DNA from: Flammeovirgaceae bacterium UBA5008
Lineage (GTDB): Bacteria > Bacteroidota > Bacteroidia > Cytophagales > Cyclobacteriaceae
NCBI GenBank assembly: GCA_002398365.1
Contig: DGYK01000047.1
Span: 1 to 43,369 of the forward strand
Reading direction: 5' to 3'
DNA length: 43,369 nt
Shown here: one piece after another, positions 32,808 to 41,108 of the stretch
How positions within the stretch are numbered: position 1 is the stretch's first letter
Layout: each line of letters starts with the position of its first letter
Translations under genes and position numbers: made by a program
Notes under the pieces: generated by a model
The model's input: only the letters and a program-made list of their open reading frames with translations
What the model was told of the DNA's origin: nothing
Databases searched by the model: none

Positions 32808-34274
32808 ATGGCTAAGCTTAAGAACATTGTTAAACAGCTCTCAGAAAAAGACTATGTAGAGATCTACGATTCACTGATGGAGAGTAACGCTGAAAAGTCA
32901 GCTTACCTCTTGAAGGCACTGCGGGAAAGACAATTGTCGGATAGTAAAATCATGGTAGAGTTGGAGGTAAATGCAAATGCGTATTATACCCTTCGCTCTC
33001 GTTTGAATCAGAAGATTGAGGAGCATTTACTTCAACAAATGGAAAGCCCCCGTACCGACTTGCTTCGCAAGGTGGCCAATTTGAATGAAGTACTTTTTAC
33101 CAAGAAAAAAACAATTTCAATAGCAACTTTAAAGAAACTTGAAAAGGAGCTACTCGACTATGATCTGGCCAGTGAACTGACGGTGGTTTATAAATCGTTG
33201 AAGAAGCTACATATCAACTCACCGGATTATTTCACCTATTCGCAACTCTATAATAGGCATGTGGCTTATATGCTCGCGGTGGATAAAGCGGAAGACTTGT
33301 TGGCAGAATATTTCAAAAAGTATGGAAGTTTCTATTTGAGTGCCGATGAAACAGAGAAATTGGGCCTAGAGCTGTTGATCAAGGAAATGCAGAACGTGGC
33401 GAAACTATACGACTCGCACCGTTTGTATATTTATCAAAGTTGCATGGTTGTTTTTCACAAGCTGTTCATTGAAAAGGATGACAACATGCAGCGCACGGGT
33501 GAATCGATCGAAGATATTTTTGCCCACGCACAGAAAATATTTGAAACCTATAACCTCGATCCGCTCTATTTCCACCTGAATTTGGTGTTTGAGTTCCTGC
33601 ACCTAGAATACTACAATCATTACAAAGTATACCGGCAGGCCGAGAAGTATTTTGAAGAAGTGAACGATGCAGCCGGCAATCTGCTGGTGAATTATCCTAC
33701 GTTTACGTTTTCTTCGCAGTTCTTGATTTCTAAAATGGAGCGCAATTTACGCCTGGGCAGCGAGCGAGAATTGTATAGTGAGAATGATCGGATTTTTGCG
33801 GACGTTGAACCAGATCCGTTGGACGTGCCCAAGTATGTTATTTATACTGTGTATCGTGCGCTGGTCAGCTATTATGTAGATCGGGTTGATGACGCAGCTA
33901 AATTATTGAATACCCTGATCAATGAAGTCAGTTTGAAGAAATATCCGTTTGCTCAAATGGAAATCAAGGCAGTATTGGCCTTGTTGTATTGCCTCATGCA
34001 CGATTTCGAGTTGTTCAACCAACAGAGCAATAGCATTCAGCGACAAATTCGATCGCTGGGAAAAGATGAATGTGAAAACATTCTGTTGTTCTTAAAAATG
34101 CTGAAGATTGCTACCAGTGAAGCAAAGAAAGAGAAGCCAAAGAAAATCACCGCTATCATTAGTAAGCTCAAAGAGGTGAAGGTAGGTTATTTCGCGCCCA
34201 CCTTGCTCATTAAACTAGACGATGCTTTAGTTGAAAAACTCGTTGCCCTTGAAGCAGAAGGAGATGAGAACTAG
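32808..34274 (+). CDS. Large helical hypothetical protein, possible TPR-like solenoid
   Basis: A 488-residue protein that I do not recognise. It is almost entirely alpha-helical and strongly charged, with no signal peptide or membrane segment. The N-terminal 70 residues include a region that may bind partners (NIVKQLSEKDYVEIYDSLM, then ANAYYTLRSRLNQKIEEHLL). The rest shows helix pairs about 35-40 residues apart with Tyr, Leu and Ala in repeating positions, suggesting a TPR-type scaffold. The ATG at 32808 follows the promoter region shared with the divergent protease. Its stop overlaps that of the receiver gene by 3 bases within CTAG. Confidence 0.8.
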   Translation: MAKLKNIVKQLSEKDYVEIYDSLMESNAEKSAYLLKALRERQLSDSKIMVELEVNANAYYTLRSRLNQKIEEHLLQQMESPRTDLLRKVANLNEVLFTKKKTISIATLKKLEKELLDYDLASELTVVYKSLKKLHINSPDYFTYSQLYNRHVAYMLAVDKAEDLLAEYFKKYGSFYLSADETEKLGLELLIKEMQNVAKLYDSHRLYIYQSCMVVFHKLFIEKDDNMQRTGESIEDIFAHAQKIFETYNLDPLYFHLNLVFEFLHLEYYNHYKVYRQAEKYFEEVNDAAGNLLVNYPTFTFSSQFLISKMERNLRLGSERELYSENDRIFADVEPDPLDVPKYVIYTVYRALVSYYVDRVDDAAKLLNTLINEVSLKKYPFAQMEIKAVLALLYCLMHDFELFNQQSNSIQRQIRSLGKDECENILLFLKMLKIATSEAKKEKPKKITAIISKLKEVKVGYFAPTLLIKLDDALVEKLVALEAEGDEN

Positions 34275-34678
34275 ACTTCTAAGTTGATAATACTTTCGTG
34301 AGAAAGAGGTTTGTTAAGATACAACTTCACGTTTGTATACTTTTTCGAGCGGTTGAAATCTTGGGGATTGATAGATGAGGTAAGCATTACAATCTTACAT
34401 TTTTTCTTCGCCACATTGCTCAATTTTTCGAATTCATCTAAAAACTGAAAGCCATCCATTAACGGCATATCGATATCCAGAAAAATGATGTCCGGCAATA
34501 CTTTATCCGCAACATCCATCTTTTCCATGTTCTTTAAAAACTCAATGGCGCTTTTGGCTCCGGTGTGAGTATAGATGTTTTCTGTGATTGCGGCCGCCTC
34601 AATCATTTTTTGATTAATGAGATTGTCAATTTCATTATCGTCAATCAACATGACGGTTCTGTATTTTTTGGCGGCCAT
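34271..34678 (-). CDS. Stand-alone response regulator receiver domain
   Basis: A 135-residue REC domain with acidic pair D13/D14 (LIDDNE), phospho-acceptor D68 (FLDIDMP), T100 (VMLTSS) and K123 (LNKPL). No output domain is attached, so it must signal through protein contacts, as CheY-like proteins do. No histidine kinase gene lies in the window. It is convergent with the helical protein gene (shared CTAG stop). Confidence 0.93.
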   Translation of the reverse strand: MAAKKYRTVMLIDDNEIDNLINQKMIEAAAITENIYTHTGAKSAIEFLKNMEKMDVADKVLPDIIFLDIDMPLMDGFQFLDEFEKLSNVAKKKCKIVMLTSSINPQDFNRSKKYTNVKLYLNKPLSHESIINLEV

Positions 34679-34741
34679 ATTAGGGAAGTCTATGGATTAT
34701 ACTCTCAATTTAGGATTATTGGACTCATTTTCCAAAAAGAA

Positions 34742-36283
34742 TTAGATATCGAACTTAATTCCTTGGGCCAAAGGTAGATTACTTCCGAAATTGATCGTGT
34801 TGGTTTGTCTGCGCATATATACTTTCCAAGAATCCGATCCTGACTCTCTTCCACCACCGGTTTCTTTTTCGCCACCAAAAGCTCCGCCAATCTCAGCGCC
34901 TGAAGTACCAATGTTCACATTCGCGATACCGCAATCAGAGCCTGCTTGTGATAGGAATTTTTCCATTTCCTGCATATGGGTGGTTATGATCGCAGATGAT
35001 AATCCCTGTTTCACACCATTCTGGAGTTCAATCGCTTCTTCGATGGTTGAATATTTGATTAAGTATAAGATGGGTGCAAAGGTTTCTTGTTGAACAATTT
35101 CGAAATGATTTTCTACCTCTGCAATTGCTGGCTTCACGTAACATCCTGACTCATAGCCCTTCCCGGATAGCACACCACCATTCACTACAAAAGTGCCGCC
35201 TTCGGCCTTTACTTTTCGGAGCGCATCTCGGTAAGCTTTAACAGCAAGCTGATCAATCAGTGGACCCACGTGATTGTTTTGATCGAGTGGATTACCAATG
35301 CGCAGATGCGCGTAGGCGTTCTTCAAACGAGATTTAACTTCATTATAAACTTTTTCATGAACGATCAATCTGCGTGTAGTAGTGCAGCGCTGTCCGGCAG
35401 TTCCAACGGCACCAAACAAAGCACCTCGAATAGCCACTTCCAGATTGGCATTTTCTGAAATGATGATCGCATTATTGCCACCCAATTCCAGCAATGCTCT
35501 TCCCAATCGTTCACTCACCGTTCTGCCCACAGCCTTACCCATACGCACGGATCCCGTAGCTGAAACCAATGGAATTGATTCGTTAGAGCACATCAACTGA
35601 CCAATTTGATAGTCGCCATTGACAATGCATGACACGCCTTCAGGTACGTTATTTTTTGCAAACACTTTTGCGATAATATTTTGACAGGCGATGCTGCAAA
35701 GCGGAGTTTTTTCAGAAGGTTTCCAAATACACACATCTCCGCATACCCACGCTAACATCGTATTCCACGACCATACCGCCACAGGGAAGTTGAAAGCAGA
35801 AATAATTCCCACAATACCCAGCGGATGGTATTGTTCATACATTCTATGTTGAGGTCTTTCGGAGTGCATTGTCAAGCCATTCAACTGACGAGATAAGCCA
35901 ACAGCAAAATCGCAGATGTCAATCATCTCTTGTACTTCGCCTAATCCTTCTTGATACGATTTACCCATCTCGTACGAAACCAACTTGCCGAGCGGCTCTT
36001 TGTATTTACGAAGCGCTTCACCGATCTGACGCACCACTTCACCGCGCTTCGGTGCCGGCACGAGCCTCCATTCTTTAAATGCTTTTTCAGCTTGTTCTAC
36101 CACTTTGCCGAATGCTTTTTCATCGGTAGACTGAACCCTTCCAATCAACTTACCGTCTACAGGCGAATAAGAGGAAATAGAGGCGCCTTTCGTGCGAAGC
36201 CAGTTTTTTCCGGTGGAAGTACCAGGATTGGTAGATTTCACTCCTAATGTGGCCAGTGCTTCTTTGATACCGAAGTTTTGCAT
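34742..36283 (-). CDS. Aldehyde dehydrogenase, ALDH7 (AASADH) type
   Basis: A 513-residue NAD(P)-dependent enzyme with active-site Cys300 (TAGQRCTTTRRL) and Glu266 (LLELGGNNAI), and IVGIISAFNFPVAVWSWNTM for cofactor and substrate binding. These features match ALDH7/AmaB, which oxidises alpha-aminoadipate semialdehyde in lysine breakdown and also other aldehydes. No other lysine-degradation gene is nearby. It is a single gene with its own promoter region. Confidence 0.93.
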   Translation of the reverse strand: MQNFGIKEALATLGVKSTNPGTSTGKNWLRTKGASISSYSPVDGKLIGRVQSTDEKAFGKVVEQAEKAFKEWRLVPAPKRGEVVRQIGEALRKYKEPLGKLVSYEMGKSYQEGLGEVQEMIDICDFAVGLSRQLNGLTMHSERPQHRMYEQYHPLGIVGIISAFNFPVAVWSWNTMLAWVCGDVCIWKPSEKTPLCSIACQNIIAKVFAKNNVPEGVSCIVNGDYQIGQLMCSNESIPLVSATGSVRMGKAVGRTVSERLGRALLELGGNNAIIISENANLEVAIRGALFGAVGTAGQRCTTTRRLIVHEKVYNEVKSRLKNAYAHLRIGNPLDQNNHVGPLIDQLAVKAYRDALRKVKAEGGTFVVNGGVLSGKGYESGCYVKPAIAEVENHFEIVQQETFAPILYLIKYSTIEEAIELQNGVKQGLSSAIITTHMQEMEKFLSQAGSDCGIANVNIGTSGAEIGGAFGGEKETGGGRESGSDSWKVYMRRQTNTINFGSNLPLAQGIKFDI

Positions 36284-36353
36284 AATGGTTTTGTTAAAAT
36301 GGTCGGCAAATCTACGTAGATTTTAGGTAACGATGGTTGATCCATCCGCAGTA

Positions 36354-37784
36354 TCACCATTCAATGGCAAATGCTGCCTTCTCGCCATTGGCGGACAAGC
36401 CCTCAATCAGCACACCGCCATTTTTAAGTTCTAAAATCCGGTTAAGGTCAGCCACGTTATCAATGGGTGCTTTGTCTATATGTGTGATGATGAAGTTTTC
36501 TTTAGCACCGGCTTTCTTCCATTTTCCTTCATCTACATTCTTGATCAAAACGCCTCCATCCAAATTTAACTGGGTGAGTCGCGAGTAAGAAATATCTTCG
36601 AAGCGCGCACCTTCTAACGTGTAGTTCACCTCCGGCTTTTTCATTTGAACGGTGCCATCGTACTTTTTCAAAACAGCCTGAACGTGATGGTCGGAATTTC
36701 TTCTTCTATATGTTACTTCAATGGATTGACCTGGTCGGTTGCGAGCCACCCATTCTTGCATTTCACTCACACCGTTTACCGCATGTCCGTTGATACCAGT
36801 AATCACATCGCCCGCTTCGATTCCGGATGCTTCGGCTGCACTGCCTTTGTTGACGGCCCGGACGAAAACGCCTTGAACTACATCCAACTTTTCTTCGTCC
36901 GCCAGTTGTGCATCCACATCATCAATTTGAATGCCAAGCAAGCCCCGTTGCACTTCACCATATTCCAACAAGTCATCCATAATTTTCTTAACCAGACTAA
37001 CCGGAATAGCAAACGAATAGCCTGCATACGCACCGGTGGAGGTAGCAATGGCCGAATTGATTCCAATTAACTCGCCATTTAAATTAACCAATGCGCCACC
37101 ACTATTACCGGGATTTACAGCAGCGTCTGTTTGAATAAATGATTCGATCTGAAGATTATTCTTATCGCGCAGGATGCCGATGTTTCGCGCGCGGGCGCTG
37201 ATGATGCCAGCTGTCACAGTTGAGTTCAAGTCAAACGGATTGCCGATAGCCAGCACCCACTCTCCGAGGGTCAGCGCATCTGAGTTACCGTATTTGACAA
37301 AAGGCAAATTGCGTGCTTTAATTTTTAAAAGAGCCAGATCGGTGCTGGGATCTTTGCCAATCAATTTGGCAAAATAGCGTTGATTATTATTCATCACTAC
37401 CTCAATGGAAGAAGCATCTTCAATTACGTGGTGATTGGTAACAATGTATCCATCATCTGAAATGATTACTCCGGAGCCACTGGATTGGGCATGCGGATTC
37501 ATATAGCTATCCAACGCATTTAAACTGAAACTTCCCAAACCAAAAACGGTGCGGATATGTACCACAGCGGGTGTGACCGATTTAGCAGCAAACTCAAAAT
37601 TAACGGCTCCTGAAAGTCGGGATGAAGAATCGGTTAGATAATTAACTGCCTTTAGATTTTGCCGTTGCTCAATCGAAGTGTAAGTCGGCTGATCGCCCAG
37701 ATAACGAATGGTTAAAAGAGCACCCATTATCGCTCCGATAAATGAAGAGCAAATCACCAGCAAAATCAACAACGTCCGTTTCAT
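36354..37784 (-). CDS. Membrane-anchored HtrA/DegP-type protease with two PDZ domains
   Basis: A 476-residue protein with an N-terminal membrane anchor or signal (residues 4-28) and a trypsin-fold domain with triad H119 (TNHHVI), D149 (STDLALLK) and S228 (GNSGGAL). PDZ1 covers about 275-370 (IEAGDVITGINGHAV). A shorter PDZ2-like segment lies near the C-terminus (VDEGKWKKAGAKENFIITHI, then NGGVLIEGLS). It works in the periplasm on misfolded envelope proteins. Hsp20 lies upstream on the same strand but has its own terminator, so proximity to a heat-shock gene is suggestive but not an operon. Confidence 0.92.
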   Translation of the reverse strand: MKRTLLILLVICSSFIGAIMGALLTIRYLGDQPTYTSIEQRQNLKAVNYLTDSSSRLSGAVNFEFAAKSVTPAVVHIRTVFGLGSFSLNALDSYMNPHAQSSGSGVIISDDGYIVTNHHVIEDASSIEVVMNNNQRYFAKLIGKDPSTDLALLKIKARNLPFVKYGNSDALTLGEWVLAIGNPFDLNSTVTAGIISARARNIGILRDKNNLQIESFIQTDAAVNPGNSGGALVNLNGELIGINSAIATSTGAYAGYSFAIPVSLVKKIMDDLLEYGEVQRGLLGIQIDDVDAQLADEEKLDVVQGVFVRAVNKGSAAEASGIEAGDVITGINGHAVNGVSEMQEWVARNRPGQSIEVTYRRRNSDHHVQAVLKKYDGTVQMKKPEVNYTLEGARFEDISYSRLTQLNLDGGVLIKNVDEGKWKKAGAKENFIITHIDKAPIDNVADLNRILELKNGGVLIEGLSANGEKAAFAIEW

Positions 37785-37848
37785 CCGTTTGCTATTTTAA
37801 TTTCAGGAAGGTACGCCCTTCTCGTAAATATTGAAAGGTTAAAAATAA

Positions 37849-37880
37849 GAAAGGGGCACCTTCTTACGAAGGAGCCCCAA
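37849..37880 (-). terminator. Terminator of the Hsp20 gene
   Basis: On the minus strand GGGGCTCCTTC and GAAGGTGCCCC pair around GTAA. The one plus-strand mismatch becomes a T-T bulge, and the hairpin ends in CCTTTCTTATTTTT. It starts 24 bases after the hsp20 stop. Confidence 0.75.
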
Positions 37881-37902
37881 CCCACCACCTAAACCAACCT
37901 AA

Positions 37903-38331
37903 TTAGTTTACTTTGATTGTTTGCTTCAAAGCTTTCTTTTCGTCTTTTGGAATGGTTAACTCCAAAATTCCTTTGTCGTACTTCGCGTTTATTTTAGTTG
38001 CGTCCACATTTTCAGGTAATGAGAAAGCGCGGCTGAAAGAGCCGTAGCTGGTTTCGATAGAATGATAGTTTTTATCTTTCTTCTCATTCGAAAATTTGCG
38101 CTCACCACTCACCGTTAGGTAATTGTCTTTCAACTCGATGTTGAAATCTTCCTTGTTTAAGCCGGGCACTGCAAAATGAATTTCAAAGGCTTGCTCGTTT
38201 TCCAATACGTCTACTTTGGGAACGAAGGTGCTACCTCCGGCACGAACCATTGAATCGTTGAAGAAACGGTCTACCAGGTTGCTGAATGAAGTTGGTACAA
38301 AATCATTCGCGTTATAACGGATGATGCTCAT
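37903..38331 (-). CDS. Hsp20 small heat-shock protein
   Basis: A 142-residue protein with an alpha-crystallin domain from about 35 to 130 (VDVLENEQAFEIHFAVPGL, NYLTVSGERK, NAKYDKGILELTIPK) and a short C-terminal extension with an I-x-V type end (QTIKVN). It holds unfolded proteins without ATP and forms oligomers. It is transcribed alone with a strong terminator and would be expected to respond to heat. Confidence 0.95.
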   Translation of the reverse strand: MSIIRYNANDFVPTSFSNLVDRFFNDSMVRAGGSTFVPKVDVLENEQAFEIHFAVPGLNKEDFNIELKDNYLTVSGERKFSNEKKDKNYHSIETSYGSFSRAFSLPENVDATKINAKYDKGILELTIPKDEKKALKQTIKVN

Positions 38332-38507
38332 AGTGTTAATTATTTTTGGTTGAACATGAATTTTAAACTTCTGATCATCCTATTAGTAAAAAACGTACCA
38401 CTTCAATTTTGGACTATTTTTAAGACATTATGGCTTATAAAGCCTCTTTTTTACTCTTAATTAAGTCATTATGTCTGGAATTTTTCTTGGTCTTGAAAGA
38501 AAACTCG

Positions 38508-39035
38508 TCAGTTGGCGAGCGAGATATTCATGGGCAACCCCTCTTTGGCTTTTTTGAGGATCGCATTTTGGGCTGGAATATTGGGGTCAAGTTCCATAAA
38601 CTCCTTAACTGTAAGCTGCGCCCGCTCTGCATACAATTCATAATATGCTTTTTGAATTTGGTCTAGTGCATAGATAAAGGTTTCATGCGAGGCACCTCGA
38701 TCCGTTTTGAGGGAGATGACGGCTTTCTCTGGATTCTCGCTCCAATGTGAATTATTGTTTTTGTTGAGTACAAACTCCTGAATTTCGGCAGCAATAGAAT
38801 TTAGGTTGGGATAGTTTTTTTCTTCTACCAGAAACTCGTTCTGCGAATTGATCCGAATCGAAAATATATTGCGGCTATGGTAGTCTGTTACCCGATCGCT
38901 CCATTCAGGAAGAATCATGGTTAGACCTTTGTGAGTGTCAATCACAGCAGTCATTAAAAAAAATGTAAGCAATAGAAAAGCAATGTCGGCCATAGAGCTC
39001 GTGCTCACTTCGGCCGCAGGGCGATGCGTCTTCAT
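38508..39035 (-). CDS. ExbD/TolR-type protein without partner genes
   Basis: A 175-residue inner-membrane protein with one N-terminal helix bearing the essential acidic residue (SMADIAFLLLTFFLMT, Asp17) and a periplasmic domain after residue 40. ExbD/TolR partners with ExbB/TolQ to harvest the proton gradient. No exbB, tonB or tolQ gene lies nearby. The gene is divergent from the BatA-like gene. The periplasmic part (LNSIAAEIQEFVLNKNNN, VISLKTDRGASHETFIYALD) is longer than in E. coli ExbD, as is usual in Bacteroidota. Confidence 0.9.
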   Translation of the reverse strand: MKTHRPAAEVSTSSMADIAFLLLTFFLMTAVIDTHKGLTMILPEWSDRVTDYHSRNIFSIRINSQNEFLVEEKNYPNLNSIAAEIQEFVLNKNNNSHWSENPEKAVISLKTDRGASHETFIYALDQIQKAYYELYAERAQLTVKEFMELDPNIPAQNAILKKAKEGLPMNISLAN

Positions 39036-39123
39036 AAATAGTGGAGTTTAGAAGGATAATCCTTCCGTTGGAAAATGGTCACACCACCATTCAAAAAAAA
39101 CATTTCGTTCTCCCAATTAAATG

Positions 39124-39131
39124 TAAATTTG
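39124..39131 (+). promoter_or_regulatory. -7 box of the BatA-like gene
   Basis: TAAATTTG matches TAnnTTTG fully and lies 5 bases before the ATG at 39137. A near-match TTTCG sits 16 bases upstream (39103-39107). The leader would be extremely short or absent. Confidence 0.45.
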
Positions 39132-39136
39132 CCAGA

Positions 39137-41101
39137 ATGATTTTTCAGTACCCTTCTTTTCTGTGGGCATTGGTGGCGTTGGCAATACCAGTCATTATTC
39201 ACCTCTTTAATTTCCGAAAAACCATTACCGTTTATTTCTCTTCTACCCGGTTTTTAAAACAGGTAAAACAAGAAACAACCCAAAAGCGAAAGCTCAAGCA
39301 GTATCTCGTACTCGCTTCACGGCTCTTGTTTTTGCTGTTTCTGGTGTTGGCATTTGCGCAGCCTTTTTTGCCTGCCAGCGACCAGGTGGCTGATCAGAAA
39401 CGCGTCACCATTTATTTGGATAATTCATTGAGCATGTCCGCTCCGGTGGCCGAGAAAACGCGCGCATTGGACGATGCCATTCAACGGGCACGTGAAATTG
39501 TAGACGTTTTTCCGGCTGATGTTCAATTCCAAATCATCACGAATGATTTTGCTCCATTCTCCAATTCATTTAAGGCGAAGGCCGAGGTAGTTGATTACTT
39601 ATCGCAGGTGCGATTATCTTCTATCAGCCGACAGGCATCTGAAATTGCAGCTCGGGTTTTACAACGCAATACTTCGTTTTTCTGGCTTTCTGATTTTCAA
39701 TCTTCTACTTTCGGCAAGGAGATCGCTTTGGATTCAACTTTAGCCACAAAGTTGATACCCATTACGTTCAGCAAACCTTCGAATGTGTTTATTGATACCC
39801 TCTATTTAGAAAACCCGTTCGTCATTGGCGGAGAAAAGAATGCTGCGAAAGTTCAATTGCGCAACCAAGGAGAAAAGCGCGTAGAGGGCTTGATTACAAA
39901 ACTGTTTGTGAACGATGTTCAGACTTCAGCGGTAACGATCGATATGGAGCCGAATAGTTCGAAGCTGGTATCATTTGATTTGCCTGGTTCGCTCAAGGGA
40001 ATCAACCGGGCACTGATTTCATTTAGTGACTATCCGGTGAGTTTTGATAACGAGTTTTACTTTACGCTCAATTATTTCGGAAAGGTCAGAGTAATGGAGA
40101 TCAAAACATCTGCCGAAGCGACTTCGGTTGAACGCGTATTCGGAAATAAAGAGTTGTTCTCGTTAACTTCCTTCTCCGCCTCCAACATCAATTACAATTT
40201 ACTTTCCACTGCCGACCTTGTCGTTGTTAATCAATTAGATAAAATCGATCCTACTTTACAGGCCGCACTGACTAATCTGAAGCAATCGACCATCTTGATT
40301 ATTCCCAGTTCACGTTTGGATATTGCGAACTACCGTTCTTTGCTGGGAAGTTCAATTTCTCTTCTAGCAGACAAGAATCAGATCACCCTCAATACGCCTG
40401 ATTTTCAAAATCCTTTTTTTCAAAATGTATTTGAAGATAAAAACCCAACCATGGCCATGCCGGTGGCAACCAAACTGCTCGATTGGGGCAACGACCGATC
40501 CGCTTTGCTACAATTCAAAGATGGAAGGCCTTTCCTTTCTAAAGTTGGAAACTTCTACTTGCTGGCTTGTCCCTTAGAAAAATCATTCACTGATTTTAGT
40601 CAGCATGCTTTGTTTGTGCCAGTCATGTATCGTTTGGCAGCTTTGGCCAATCGTATTCAGCAGTTGCCGTATTACAGCCTGTCAGCACCCACCATTTCTC
40701 TAGCTGCGGATAGCATTGAAGGCGAGGAGCCCGTGAAAATGAAGGGAAAGGTGGAGGTTATACCCGCACAACGTAAAATCAGTAATCGCTTGGTGTTGGA
40801 GATTCCAAAACACGAATTGGAAAAAGGTTTTTATAATTTGCAATTCCGTTCGGATACGCTAACTGTGGTGGCGTATAATCTGGATAAGTCAGAATCGTAT
40901 TTGCAATCGCTGAAGGCGGAAGAGGTTAAAGCGAAACTAGGCGGACATCGTTCGATTAGCTTATTTGAAAATACGCAACTGGATGATTTCCGCACCGAGT
41001 TGAAGAACCGCTATTTGGGTACACCACTTTGGAAATATGCATTGCTTTTAGCCTTGTTTTTCTTGTTAGCAGAAGTACTTTTGTTACGATTCTTAAAATA
41101 A
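39137..41101 (+). CDS. BatA-like membrane protein
   Basis: A 654-residue protein with the BatA N-terminal double-transmembrane domain (TIGR02226 type): MIFQYPSFLWALVALAIPVI and LVLASRLLFLLFLVLAFAQP, joined by a basic loop with FNFRKTITVYFSSTRFLKQV. A von Willebrand-like domain follows (VTIYLDNSLSMSAPVA, a DxSxS-type metal site, about residue 97), then a long periplasmic part and one C-terminal helix. It resembles proteins of Bacteroidota aerotolerance/stress operons. The start is at 39137 because the double-TM domain begins there; the frame is open upstream only by chance. The dihydroorotase-like gene follows after 7 bases. Confidence 0.88.
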   Translation: MIFQYPSFLWALVALAIPVIIHLFNFRKTITVYFSSTRFLKQVKQETTQKRKLKQYLVLASRLLFLLFLVLAFAQPFLPASDQVADQKRVTIYLDNSLSMSAPVAEKTRALDDAIQRAREIVDVFPADVQFQIITNDFAPFSNSFKAKAEVVDYLSQVRLSSISRQASEIAARVLQRNTSFFWLSDFQSSTFGKEIALDSTLATKLIPITFSKPSNVFIDTLYLENPFVIGGEKNAAKVQLRNQGEKRVEGLITKLFVNDVQTSAVTIDMEPNSSKLVSFDLPGSLKGINRALISFSDYPVSFDNEFYFTLNYFGKVRVMEIKTSAEATSVERVFGNKELFSLTSFSASNINYNLLSTADLVVVNQLDKIDPTLQAALTNLKQSTILIIPSSRLDIANYRSLLGSSISLLADKNQITLNTPDFQNPFFQNVFEDKNPTMAMPVATKLLDWGNDRSALLQFKDGRPFLSKVGNFYLLACPLEKSFTDFSQHALFVPVMYRLAALANRIQQLPYYSLSAPTISLAADSIEGEEPVKMKGKVEVIPAQRKISNRLVLEIPKHELEKGFYNLQFRSDTLTVVAYNLDKSESYLQSLKAEEVKAKLGGHRSISLFENTQLDDFRTELKNRYLGTPLWKYALLLALFFLLAEVLLLRFLK

Positions 41102-41108
41102 TTAGTGA

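Noticed and set aside
32657..32827. Longer N-terminus of the cytoplasmic HtrA-like protease
   Set aside because: The added residues do not form a signal peptide, and the stretch runs into the start region of the divergent gene at 32808.
38432..38450. GGCTT-ATA-AAGCC followed by T run as a plus-strand terminator
   Set aside because: The stem is only 5 bp, and no plus-strand gene lies upstream; it falls between two minus-strand genes with the T run on the wrong side.
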